From Mytilinidion resinicola (lineage: Eukaryota; Ascomycota; Dothideomycetes; Mytilinidiales; Mytilinidiaceae): a stretch of 64,000 nucleotides of DNA. The stretch lies in assembly GCF_010093595.1 (NCBI RefSeq), contig NW_022985453.1:370479-434478 (forward strand), in the 5' to 3' direction. Below, in pieces: positions 32,597 to 43,598 of the stretch; position 1 is the first letter of the stretch, and each line of letters opens with the position of its first letter. Position numbers and translations under genes: made by a program. The notes beneath the pieces are model-generated. The model was not told the origin of the DNA, did no database searches, and saw only the letters and a program-made list of their open reading frames with translations.

Positions 32597-33111
32597 TCAA
32601 TGCTCGTTCAACCATTCGTGGAGTTTCTCAAGACGTGGGTATAGCTCCCAACATCTTTCAATGTCGTGCCAGGTCATCCGTCGGCAATGTGAGCACCTGA
32701 CTTCCGGCTCCTGTGGCCCGCGCTTTCGTTTCCTCGTATGTGTGGACTGCGCTCTTAAAGCGAAAGTGTCCCCTCTCCAGTATCTTCGGTTCTCGAGAGT
32801 AACTTCCCATCCTTCTGCGAGTTTTACGACCTCCCGCCACGAGACTGCGTTCCTGTTGACGACGCCATTGGCATCATGTTCCCTAAAGGAGAATGCCGAC
32901 GATTAAAATTTGGTTGAAACATAAGATAGTTGGGCATTGTGCGTAGTCCTCTCAGGAGCTGTACCACTAACCAGAGCTCGGATACATGACTTTCTTCGCC
33001 TAGGCTGTTCAGGTTGCGATAGACTTGGCCTAGTTTTCCGAAGTATTCGGTAACATTTTTGCAGTCGGCGAGCGCGAGAGTGTCGAATTTCTTCGCTTGG
33101 TCCATGAACAC
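32597..33111 (-). mobile_element. Ty1/copia retrotransposon gag relic
   Basis: Read on the minus strand, 33111 to about 32830 encodes a gag-type UBN2 segment: VTEYFGKLGQVYRNLNSLG, then ELWLVVQLLRGL and FQPNFNRRHSPLG, the usual order in copia gag polyproteins. After a change of frame, a zinc knuckle follows (CSHCRRMTWHDIERC, spacing C-x2-C-x5-H-x4-C) with WELYPRLEKLHEW, ending at a TGA at 32597-32599. No protease, integrase or reverse transcriptase follows and no LTR pair was found, so this is a truncated, frame-broken fragment. It cannot be mobile by itself. Confidence 0.75.
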
Positions 33112-34661
33112 GGCATTACATGGGTTCTCTATAATGACCGTTCCGAATGACGGAATGTGTCACGTGATATTTTCTGGACGAAATGACGTTCGAGGAGAGG
33201 AAGAAAGAAGGCAGCGGGGAAAGAGGAAAAAAGTTTCATATAGGAGAAAGCGAGCCAGAAGATTGGGACCTAGGAAATGTCGTCATTACTGTACCCCAGC
33301 CTCCTCCTTCATTATTATAAACGTGGTACTAGAAATAATCATGGTTCGTGGTTCTGGAGCCGGCCGTCAACCTATCGAACAGCGTTGCTCTCCATAAATT
33401 TATTCTATTAGCGCAGTCGGTCCGAGCGAGTATTTCCAATTGAGTAGGACATGCTCTCTTTCATGACATCTTTCGACCACCTTTTTCCTTTCCATGATGG
33501 CAACATTTACCACGACGGCTCGCGATTCGTGAGGAGCACTGATTGAAGTAAAGAAAGGGCCCTGACACAGTTTTACTATGGTCGTGCGAGCGGAGGTTGG
33601 GGTGATGCAAGGAGGCTGGAGTTTCACTAGGCGCCAGCCACACGTCCGCGTCAGTCACTATGCCACAGTCTCGCATTTCAATCTCCTCGAGGAGCTGCAA
33701 TTGGCAAGGCTTTGCAGTGTTTCATCGGCGGGGAAGAGTCTGGACTTAGTATCTGGCTATAGTTGCTCCATGGCGAGCATGGTCGATGCTGGGCCAGATG
33801 GATGCATGCTCACCGCTCTTCAACGACGAAAAGGGGGAATGCGCTCGTGGCGACGAAAGCCTTGTACCACAGTTGCTGATAGCAAATGACTGCATATCCG
33901 AATTCTCGAGGCCCCTGAGCAACAGTGAACGAAGCCGTCTGATGTCACCGACGGGAGTGTCTTCAGGAGGGACGCGGAGAGAGCTAATGCGGCCAAGATA
34001 TGCCAAGAAGAGACGACCAGAACCAAGACACCAACAGCCTTGGAAGACGGCCGATGGAAGCGTCAATTCACCAAGCAAACCAAGCTATTCATTCTCAGCT
34101 TCCTGGAATAGAAACGTCGCTTTGCAACAACACCATCAGGGCGATTTCGAGACGGATGGTAACCACGGGACCAGTGCCCGCGATCTCACGATGCCACGAC
34201 TGCACCACCCCGACCGCCTCGCCTCACCCTCAACTCTCGATCCGCGCTGATCTGTGGCTGCGGCCGCGGCTCGGCACGCTTGGCGCATGCATGGCGCCCA
34301 TGTCAGCGTTTGGACCACTCCCTGCATCGCGACCGGAATCATGTTTCTGCTGGCGGAGGCCCGTTCGTTGCTTTTGCTGGTAGCTGGCATCCTCACGCCG
34401 CCCCTTCCATTCCTTCCCCAACACCTCAACAACCTCGTTTCATAGCATACCTATCCCTCATTCACCGTCCTGTAGCCGCTGCTGCGCGCCTCCTCCCTGC
34501 ATAGTCCCGGGAGCAGTGCGTTGGAGCAAGCTGAAACACCTCACAGCTCTCTTGGCGCCCGAGATTCATGCCCTGACCTCCACGACAACATATCCAACTC
34601 TTCTCGACCTGCATATCCTACAAACCCATCCTAGACCGCGTCCCTCGCACACCTACGCACC
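33112..34661. other. Intergenic, no gene seen
   Basis: 1.5 kb between the gag relic and the antiporter gene. Overlapping frames on both strands at 33.75-34.25 kb cancel each other as evidence. Possible older element sequence, not recognisable. Confidence 0.35.
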
Positions 34662-36267
34662 ATGGCTCGCGGCTCCCGACAGTTCGTGGGCGAAGAACCT
34701 AAGGGCGAAGCCTCCGCTATCCCTCCACACTCCTCCTCGGGCAACGCTCCCCACAACCGCTTTCTCCCCCGCTTCAACCACAACGGACACGAAGTTACAA
34801 AGGGCATAGAGCCAGAGGGCGAGAGCGGAAGGAGGGGATTCCACCCCATCAAGTTCCTGCGCATTTGCTTCAGGAGTACCAGCCGGGTCTCCAAAGCGGT
34901 CAACATCCTGTGGCCGGTCGTCCCTGCTGCGATTGCAGTGGTATGTCCGCACTCCATATAGTCTTTGACACGGCGAAAATTGACCGACGATAATAGCATT
35001 TCGCGCGCCCCGACTGGCATCTCGCCATCTTCATCCTCAACTATATCGCCATGGTCCCTGCCGCTAATTTGATCGGCTTCGCAGGCCAAGAGCTTGCGCG
35101 CAAGGTCCCTAAGGTTCTTGGCGTTATCATGGAAACCACTCTTGGTTCTGTTGTTGAAATCGTGCTCTTCATGGTTTTGATCAAGAAGGGAGAAAGCTCC
35201 GTTCCTGTTATCAAAGCTGCTATCCTTGGATCAATTCTTGCCAATCTTCTCCTCTGTCTGGGCACCTGCTTCATCGCTGGAGGCTTGCAGCATGACGAAC
35301 AGACGTTTCATGAAGTGGTCAGCGAGGTTGGCAGCGGATTGATGCTGGTCGCTGGAAGTAAGTGCATATTCCCAAGACACGTGAACCTAGAATCAGGAAT
35401 CGCCGAGTTGACTTGTTGCAGTGGGTCTTGTGGCCCCCGCCGTGTTCTCGAAAGCGGTCACTAGCAGCGATCTCAACACCTCTGGCTTGACAACAACCTT
35501 CGACGCCCAAACTCTCAAGATCAGCCGCGCCACTGCTGTCATCCTCCTCTTCTCATACATGGTCTTTATCTTCTTCCAGACCAAGACCCACGATGGCCTA
35601 TACGGCGAAGTCTTGGAAGCCGACGAGCAAAAAGACCGCGATCGCGAAAAGGATCTTGCCAAGGACAAGCTCACCTTTACTGAGTGCATCGTGGCCCTGC
35701 TAATCGCTATCGCCTGCGTCTCCCTCATAGCCATCTTCCTCGTCGAGCAAATCCACTTCCTCGTCGAAGAACGGCATGTAAGCGACGCCTTTGTCGGCCT
35801 CATCCTCCTTCCCCTGGTCGAGAAAGCTGCAGGTCCGTACTCCCCTCCCTCTTAGATAAGCCACCCACATCCACTAACACAGAACAGAGCATCTCACCGC
35901 TATCGACGAAGCCTATGACAACCAAATGAACTTCGCCCTTGCGCACGTCCTCGGCGCCTCTGTACAAACCGCTCTCTTCAATACGCCCCTCGTCATCATT
36001 GTCGGGTGGGGTCTCAATGTCCACATGGACCTCAACTTCGAGATCTTCGACGCCGTGATGCTGATCCTCGCGATCCTTGTCGTCGGGAGTTTCTTAAGGG
36101 ATGGCAAAAGCAATTATCTCGAGGGCGTGCTGTGCGTGCTAGTGTACATGATCATCGCGATTTGCGCGTTCTATTACCCAAATCCGGCCCTAGAGGGGCC
36201 AGAGGGAGAGACGCCCGAGGGGGGCGAGGCTGTTGCGAGGATGTTGATGAGGAGCTTGGGCGGTTGA
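34662..36267 (+). CDS. Ca2+/H+ antiporter, CAX/VCX1 superfamily
   Basis: Four exons (34662-34940, 34997-35357, 35422-35832, 35888-36267) with introns of 56, 64 and 55 nt; 476 residues. The hydrophilic N-terminus is followed by about 11 membrane helices in two halves linked by an acidic loop (GEVLEADEQKDRDREKD). The two signature helices are ETTLGSVVEIVLFMVLIKK in the first half and LVEKAAEHLTAIDEAYDNQM in the second, each with the acidic residue that carries cation transport. The second half also has ALAHVLGASVQTALFNTPLV, as in vacuolar exchangers. Canonical CAX proteins have GN before these motifs; here they read GS and EK, as I recall from a fungal sub-clade. It probably sequesters Ca2+ in vacuole or another organelle. 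Confidence 0.9.
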
Positions 36268-36714
36268 GATGGAAAGAGGTTCGACTTGAAGGGACCAGGA
36301 CATATCTTCTCTGCTATTCTCCGGATGATGGATCTCTCTTTCGAATTCGATTCCTGCGAGTTGCATATGATCATAGCGGGGAGTTTTGCATGGGCTCAAA
36401 TTGGCTTTAGCGTTGGGAGTACGGGCTGTCTTTGATACTATCCCAAAAATAAGAACTTTAATCACGCAATACCTTTCATCCCTGCAACGCCTATCACTCC
36501 AAATAACTGCAAGCCAAATTTGAGACGTCAACGATCCGTTCAAAACCGATCACGTGCTCCTCGGCCAAACAAATCCCCGCTCCGCATCGTCCGTGCGCCC
36601 ACCTCGCTTAGCGCCAATTCGCAAATCCCAAACTCTGCCGCCAAAATCGTCAACCTCACCCATTCAACCGACGCCAAACTCACCCCCGACAATTCATCTC
36701 TCAATACCGCAGTC

Positions 36715-37360
36715 ATGGGTCGCGTCCGCACGAAGACGGTCAAGAAGTCCGCTAAAGTCATCATCGAGCGCTACTACCCGAAGCTGTCCCAGGACTTCGA
36801 GGTCAACAAGCGCATCTGCGATGAGATTGCCATCATTGCGTCCAAGAGGCTGAGGAACAAGATTGCGGGATATACTACGCAGTAAGTTGAACTCCACGCG
36901 CGATCGAAGGTCGGGCTGGTTGCTCAGCTGCGGCTTTGGAGCCGTGGGTCTTGGGATTGGAACACCTCCCTTCGGTCGGGTCTCGCTGCGCTCAACGACT
37001 AACGTGAGCTCTAGTCTGATGCGCCGTATCCAACGCGGCCCGGTCCGTGGTATCTCCTTCAAGCTGCAGGAAGAAGAGCGTGAGCGCAAGGATCAGTACG
37101 TGCCTGAGGTGTCGGCGCTGGATATCGGTGCGATGGAGGCGGGTGCGCTGGACATTGATCAGGAGACGAAGGATCTGCTGAAGAGTTTGGGCGTGAGTAA
37201 CACCGTTCCCCAGATTGAGGTGTGTTTCGGGAGGTGTATGCTAATATGCGATTCCCTGCAGTTCGACTCCATCAACGTCAACGTCGTCCCTGTCGCCCAG
37301 CAGCAGGTTGCTGAGCGTGGTGGCCCGCGCCGCTTCAACGATCGGAGGCCTGGACAGTAG
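36715..37360 (+). CDS. rps17: 40S ribosomal protein eS17
   Basis: Three exons (36715-36881, 37015-37192, 37262-37360), introns of 133 and 69 nt, 147 residues. The start [20 protein letters not shown] and the block [20 protein letters not shown], then [19 protein letters not shown] across the first junction, are diagnostic for eukaryotic eS17, and the length is normal. It is a component of the small ribosomal subunit head. The frame is open upstream of 36715, but the start is fixed by the conserved MGRVRTK. A single-copy housekeeping gene, useful as a marker for placing the organism. Confidence 0.97.
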
Positions 37361-38995
37361 AGCCCGAGAGCTCTCTTTCACCACTTCAACCTTTAACTCT
37401 ACTCGAACGGACGGTCCTCGATGAGATGAGATGATGAATAGAAGGCTTTGGGGATGGAATGGAGTATGGGTGAAGCTGCGGCGGATGCCCGGCCGTTAGG
37501 AAAATAAAAGGTTCTACTTCCCCCCACTAGGTGTCGCTGAATCTGATTCGTCGGATGATGCTTGATTGCCAATCCCCCTCGGTGTCGCTGAGTCTGAGGA
37601 CGAGGCTCGATGCCAAGCCCTCGCTGCCCGATGTGTCTATGTGATGGTGACGGCGTGTATGCTAACTCTAGGGATGATGTTGCTACTTGTATGCGTAGGT
37701 GCTTCAGTAGCATACTAAACCTGCTCGCTGGAATTCTGTTACGGTGAGAAAGCCAGCAATGATGTGGGATATTTCGTAGTTCACGAGGTAAGTCGTCGAT
37801 TATAGTGACCATCGCTTCTTATCGATCGTTCGTACCCTTCAATTCAAATCTTATCATTTGGGATAATCCTCTCTATGCTTCGAGCTTGTCATGTGACATG
37901 CCGTAGCCACTATGTTATTCTCGCCGTTCTAAACGAGATCTGTTGATGGCGATTTGAACGTCCCATTCCCAAGTTTGATAACTCAGGTCGACCTATTTTA
38001 CAGTTACATGGAAACATCCAGCTGAAGGCACTTGCGAAAGTAAATCACGGAATACTCCCACGACGCCAGGCCTCTTCGAATGCCTTGCGCCGTAATCGGA
38101 GAGTTGAGGGCGGGCGTATGATAATTTACCGTTGGTCAATCATCGCCAAGTTCCAAATCGTGTTTACAACGCGGACTCATCAGCATCCGCGAGCCGAGGC
38201 AAGACCCTTGATATACTTTTGGTGGCTGATATTGGGGAGTCTTAACGTTTTCCGAACCCTTTAAAGGCGTTGCTGCGGGCGCCGTCTTCTTCTCCGAAGA
38301 CGGCCCGGTAGCCACTGGTTCCGATGATGGCATTTGATCCATGGCGTCTCGCCTCCGGTTGTTTGGAGACGGCTTGTCTGATCGCTATGCAGTGCAGGGT
38401 TCTGAAGACGATGACTCGCATCAAACTAACTCAAGATCCTCCAAACCCAATCAATCAATTTCCTGTCTGCTAGAATACCACACTCACATTAGGGAACACA
38501 CGGCACTTTTACCAAGCCACAAAATGGCGGGGATGCCCGCGGTTCCGCATTCTGCACGCGAGCGACGCGGTGTCAGCACACGACTCATCGTGGGAAACCG
38601 TTTTCCGACTCCACACCAATGGACCCCAGATTCCTCTCCACACCAACCCCAAACAACAGGGGATCATCAACCGACTCCACAATTTGAGACTGTCGCGTGG
38701 ACTCCACCCGAGCACCGGACTCGTAATTTTACGCAGGTTTGCCGAGTCTCCCCATACATTTGTAGAGCATACTGCTGTGCCACAGCTCAGGGCTCTAGAA
38801 CATGGAGCCGGTTATCAGAGGATGGGAATCCGAGCGCTCCGTGCTTGAAAATCCTGGGGAGCGTGCCACTGCGTGGGGAGTGCATATAAGGGCCTGCTGA
38901 TCCCTTGAAACATTTCCTGGAGTCTTCACGTTGATTGGAATTCGAATCTTTTTACCCTTTCTTGGCGGGTCGGCAATACACTAGGAGAGACTATC
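37361..38995. other. Intergenic, no gene supported
   Basis: 1.6 kb. Two near-identical 20-nt stretches (GGTGTCGCTGA(A/G)TCTGA) occur near 37531 and 37580. A 68-codon minus frame starting at 38342 and a plus frame at 38341-38889 overlap head-on without domain support. A TATA-like TATAAGGG at 38883 fits the MFS gene promoter. Confidence 0.4.
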
Positions 38996-41037
38996 ATGAC
39001 ACAAGAAGAGAAGCGCTCTAGTCTCGAGCTGGCGGCTGAGAAAGCAGATAATGTCTATGTTGAGGATGTTGGCAGCGATCGTCAGCAAGTCGAGCCTGCT
39101 GAGATGGAGGCGAAGATGAATTGGCAGACTATCATTGCATACCTTGTAAGTGTCGTTCATCTAAAACTATAAGATTGGAAATTAACATACCCAGGCCTTA
39201 GCATCCCAGTTCAACGCCTACATCCTGACTCTCTTAATCCCGTCCACCATACTCCCCTACATCAACGCCGATTTGGGTCCCGACCCCAATTATCCATGGA
39301 TCACCATCAGCTAGACGCTCTGCGCCTCCATTATTGTATCCGTTGGTGGGCGTTTGGCTGATATCTTCGGTCGACGCTACTTCATGCTTACCGGTGCATT
39401 CATCTCTTTCATCGGCACGATCGTAGGCGCCACAGGCCAGAGCATTCCCCAGATGATTGCATCTGGAGTGATTTTCGGCATTGGGAGCGGATTTCAGGAG
39501 ATGGCGTATGCCTGTATTCAAGAAATCGTGCCCAACAAATGGAGAGTCTATGCTGTTGGTAAGTAACTCCCCAACTACAGATATCTGAATCTGGAGAGCA
39601 ATAAAATTAATGGCATTATGATACACAGGCGGCTTCGAACTCATGGCCATAACCTCCTTCCTTGGACCCCTCTGCGCCTTCGCCTTCATCTCAAAGACCG
39701 CGCTAGGCTGGCGTGCCGCGTACTGGTACATGTGTGGCTTCCATGGGTTCTTCGGCATCTTCCTCGCGCTCACGTATTTCCCGCCTTCCTTCAAGACTAA
39801 GCATCGCACCGACGGCAAGACAAAGTGGCAGCTAGTCAAAGAGCTCGACTTCGTAAGCCTCTTCCTCTTCAGCTTAGGGTGTCTTCTTTTCTTGCTCGGC
39901 ATCAACTATGGCGGGAAGCAATACCCTTGGAAGTCCGGTCACGTCATCGGCCCCATAGTCGTTGGGCTGCTCTCTTTGATCGCACTGGGGTTCTGGTCCG
40001 CGTACGCCGATCTCAAGTACCCGCTCATGCCACGCCGGCTGTTTAAGAAGGTCAGACGGTTCACGATGGTGTTAGGCGTGTGTTTCTGCGGTGGCATGTT
40101 GTATTGTGAGCTCCCATCCCCCTCCTGAATATCTCCCTCATCCGTCTAACCATAACCAACCCCAGACTCAATGAACGTCCTCGGGCCCCGCCAATCCCAA
40201 CTTCTCTTCACCGGCTCCGACCCCATCACCAAAGGCCTCTATGCCGAGCAGATCCCCCTCGGCACCATCATCGCCGGCCTGATCGTGGTCTTCATCTGTT
40301 CGCACCTCGGGCACGAGCGATGGCAGCTCGTCTTCTTCGAAGTCTGCCAGACAGCGCTGATCGGCTCGCTTGCGAGCATTGGGTTAGATGATAAGATCCA
40401 GGCGATATGTACGGTCGTGGCGCTGAGTTCGATGGTGACGCCTCCGCAGTTGCTGAGCTTTACGATGCTGAGTCTCGGGATTGATGATCAGGTTGATATG
40501 TGAGTGCCTAGCCCCTGATCCGATCTAAATTGGAGCCCCGCCGGTTTTTGGATGATAGATGCTGATGAAAAAAATAGCGGTCTCGCTGTCGGCCTAGCTT
40601 CGACATTCCGTCTCCTCGGCGGAGCCGTCGCTACCGCCATCTACACCGCTATTACGAACAATGGTTTCGCATCACACATCGCTAGCACCGTCACTGATAA
40701 CGTCGCACCTATTTACTCTTTTCCGTCCTCGTCCCTGCCCGCGTTGATCAAAGCCGCGGCTCTTAACACCGCCGCTGCGTATAAGCTAGTCCCGGGTATC
40801 AACCCGCAGGTTATTGCGGCAGCGCAGTCGGCGGTCAAGCAGGCGTATGTGTCTGCGTTCCATACGACGTATTTGTCCGCGATTGCATTTGGGGGCTTGG
40901 CTATTGTTAGTGCCATTTTAACGAAGGATACGGATGTGAGGATGAAGACGGGGAATAGGGCTGTGCAGTTGGAGAATGAGAAGGGGAGGAAAGAGGAGGA
41001 TGTTGAGGTTGCGGAGACTAAGGAGGTGGAGTCGTAG
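38996..41037 (+). pseudogene. MFS transporter, DHA2/TRI12-like, with in-frame TAG
   Basis: Five exons (38996-39145, 39195-39558, 39629-40105, 40166-40499, 40578-41037) with introns of 49, 70, 60 and 78 nt keep one frame of 595 codons. Features include FNAYILTLLIPSTILPYINA, the motif A loop GGRLADIFGRRYF, FGIGSGFQEMAYACIQEIVP and a 14-TM pattern. This is the family of siderophore and trichothecene-type efflux pumps (DHA2). Codon 90 or so, at 39312-39314, is TAG where relatives have Trp (WITIS-stop-TL). A TGG to TAG change is CpA to TpA on the other strand, as made by RIP. No intron can remove it. Everything else, including all splice sites, is intact, so the lesion is young, a sequence error, or read through. 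Confidence 0.85.
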
Positions 41038-41611
41038 AGGAGGGCGGATAGACGGGGCGAGATATGAGAGGGCTTCGGAGAGGCTAGATAGGGATACCAG
41101 CTGGAATAAGCGAAGATGTTCGATCATTGCCAGTGCTCCTGCCAGTGAGTGACGCGGATTGAAGACCTCTTTCTCTGTAAGCCCCCAGCGTTCTTACTAG
41201 GTTCACTTAAAAACCCCTGAATTTCAATCGACGACTCATATCTCCCTTTGACTTTCCAACATGCCCGAAAGCCCACTTCATCAGGGTAGCCTTAGGCCGC
41301 TATCTATACTCCTATCCGGACTCTAGATCTACGGTAGATAAACTTCGTCTAAAAAATGGTTACTTTGACGTCCGAATACACTATTCCAATCTCTGGGCGG
41401 CTACTGTAAGCCTTACAGCAACCACCCAATCACGACCATTCCTCACCACAAGCCCTCCGAGGGAGGCCCGAACCATGACGTACTTTACCACAACAACAAC
41501 CAAAAGCTCAAACGTCATGAAAAAGGAAACAATACTCCCTCCAAACTATCTATCCTGAAACAATCCCCCTCATCCAACCCCCAGCCCCCAAAGCCAACAC
41601 TTCATCAAACC
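41038..41611. other. Intergenic, no gene seen
   Basis: Separates the MFS and dehydrogenase genes, which run in the same direction; probably holds the terminator of one and the promoter of the other. Confidence 0.4.
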
Positions 41612-42396
41612 ATGCCTCCCCAACCCTCCAACCTCTCCTTCCAAACCGTCCTCATAACCGGTGGCGCCGGCGGCATCGGCCGCGCCCTCGCCTCCCACTT
41701 CATCGCCTCCGGCAAAAAAGTAATCATCGCAGGCCGCACCGCCTCCACGCTCAAAACAACCGCAGAAGAGATCGGCGCAGCAGCCTGCTACGTCCTCGAC
41801 ACCGGCGCCACCGCCTCCATCCCGCCCTTCATCGCCAAACTCGTCCAGGAGCACCCGGATCTCGACTGCCTGATCAACAACGCCGGCGTGCAGCGCCCGC
41901 TCAGCGTCCTCGACGACCCCCCCGCCGAGTTCCTGGCGAAGGCAGACCAGGAGCTCGACATCAACGTCCGCGGCCCGCTGCATCTCGAGCTGGGGCTGCT
42001 GCCGCACTTCCGCGCGAAGGGCGCCGCGACCATCGTGAACGTGTCGTCGGTGCTGGGTTCGTGCCGTTCAGCGTGATTAACCCCGTGTATAACGGCACGA
42101 AGGCGTGGGTGCATTTCTGGAGCGTGAATTTGAGGACCCAGCTGGCGGGGACGGGGGTGCGGGTGGTGGAGGTGGCACCGCCGATGGTGGCGACGGATTT
42201 GCATCGGGAGCGGGCGGATCCGGATGATAATAAGAAGTGGAAGAATGAGAGTACGCTGGGGGTGGAGGAGTTTGTGAGGGAAGTCATGGAGCAGTGGGAG
42301 GGGGGGAAGGAGACGATTAGTGCGGGCATGGGGGTGGGGATTGTGGGGGAGTGGGAGGAGGTGTTTGGGGGGAGGTATCGGGAGATGGTGAAGTAA
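41612..42396 (+). pseudogene. Short-chain dehydrogenase/reductase with one frameshift
   Basis: Classical SDR layout. The cofactor site TGGAGGIGRAL is at residues 16-26, NNAGV near 91, and the catalytic Ser is in VNVSSVLG. In the next frame come FSVINPVYNGTKAWVHFW, giving the catalytic YxxxK, and the tail to a stop at 42394-42396 (about 260 residues, typical). The frame breaks at GGG near 42056-42058; adding one G joins the two parts as VLGFVPFSV. No intron fits. SDRs use NAD(P)H to oxidise or reduce alcohols and ketones; the substrate is unknown. The strong GC3 bias differs from the MFS gene just upstream. Call it frameshifted or an under-called homopolymer. Confidence 0.8.
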
Positions 42397-43598
42397 GAGG
42401 GTTTTGGGGGATGAGGGATGGCGAGGTGGCTCTGCTCTTGAGATGGTCATCGGATTTCGATATGGCGGAGGATCAGGGGCGTGATTCGTTGTTCTGGATT
42501 GGCTGATTATGTATGTTGTTTGTGCAGCATCAAATGTGCTTTGTTCAAGGCCTGCGCAAAGGGCAGTTCGCCCTGCTTCTATTGAGCATTGGCGTCTTTG
42601 ACATCCGCTTAGTCCAAAGATGATATCCTATATCCTTGGTAGTGCTTCAGATAGGTATCCGAGTTCGCAGAGCCTTGATCTCAAGCTAGCTAAATTGAAG
42701 GTCCAAGCACTTGATGTCTTTCTGAGAGATGTTCCCTCTGGAAGTACGATTGATACGTTGACGGCCGCTACATGCCGTGTTGTTAGGAAGCTTAGAGAGT
42801 ACACCAAGAGGTCCTTCGGAAGGTTATCGTTGTTGGCGAAACATGAATTCTCAATAGTCGTTTGGAGGATCATGAATTCTACACACTCCGAGAGGATATC
42901 AACGACTGGCAAACTTGAATACAGGTCTGGACGCCCAATTAGTAGATAGTAGACTTTGAAACTTCAGTCGGCATGCTAGTAGTTCATCCCGGATTATATC
43001 AGGGGTATATGCTGTTGGTCAAGGAGCAAGAGCGCATATGATATTCTACAGGTAGACAGCAAGTCGATTTGGACTACGCAAAGCCAGGAAGATGTTGAGG
43101 GTGCCTGAATCGCATACGGTAGTACTCGGGTTGCAGCACTACAACCTAGGGTCAGCAACTCATATGCAGTAACGTATCAGGATAACATGCTGATACAGGA
43201 GGAAGTAACAGGTAGTGCAACAGCAGTGCTGCAGCACGGTATCAGTACTGTATCAGGAAACAGGATGAATCAAGTAACGCGTCAGGAAGAGATACCACGT
43301 TATGCCCCCGGGGCTGGCCCCCCTCCTTCCCCTAGTATATAAACAACGAGCTAGACACCCATAGAAATCAGAGTTCACATCAATTTCAACCTGAGTGTAG
43401 TCGTCAAAACATCAGTGCTGTCTTGATGTTTGGCAAGCTTCACGCCAAAGTGGATGGATTTTGAATAATTTGGGTAACACTGCCTAGATGAATCTATTGT
43501 GAAGACAGTTGAGCCACGATCTCTCCGCTTGTATCCCAAAGTGTATTATATTTCGAATCCGTGAACAAAAACCACCTGGTAGCCCCTCAAACCGCCTC
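42397..43598. other. Intergenic repeat-rich region with LTR-like patch
   Basis: 42620-42905 is related to the array at 45.7-46.0 kb (for example GGAAGTACGATTGATACG against GGAAGTACAATTGATGAG). From about 43010 there is a stretch starting TGTTGGTCAAGG with a TATATAAAC box at 43336 and many short GCAGTACT/GTATCAGGA repeats, reminiscent of a solo LTR. No clean TG..CA ends or target duplication were found. Confidence 0.3.

Noticed and set aside
33786..34250. 154-codon plus-strand frame upstream of the antiporter
   Set aside because: No domain, and overlapping frames on the other strand are equally long; no promoter or splice support.
38341..38889. 182-codon plus-strand frame upstream of the MFS gene
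   Set aside because: Composition unlike coding, head-on overlap with a 68-codon minus frame, and it reaches the MFS promoter.
39275..39311. Intron that would skip the TAG in the MFS gene
   Set aside because: The nearest GT..AG pair would be about 34 nt, too short, ends just before the TAG, and would delete conserved residues.
41788..42450. 220-codon minus-strand frame
   Set aside because: Antisense to the GC-rich SDR gene, whose catalytic motifs are clear.
43010..43411. Solo LTR
   Set aside because: TG start and TATA box are suggestive, but no matching CA end or target-site duplication was found; kept only as a low-confidence remark.
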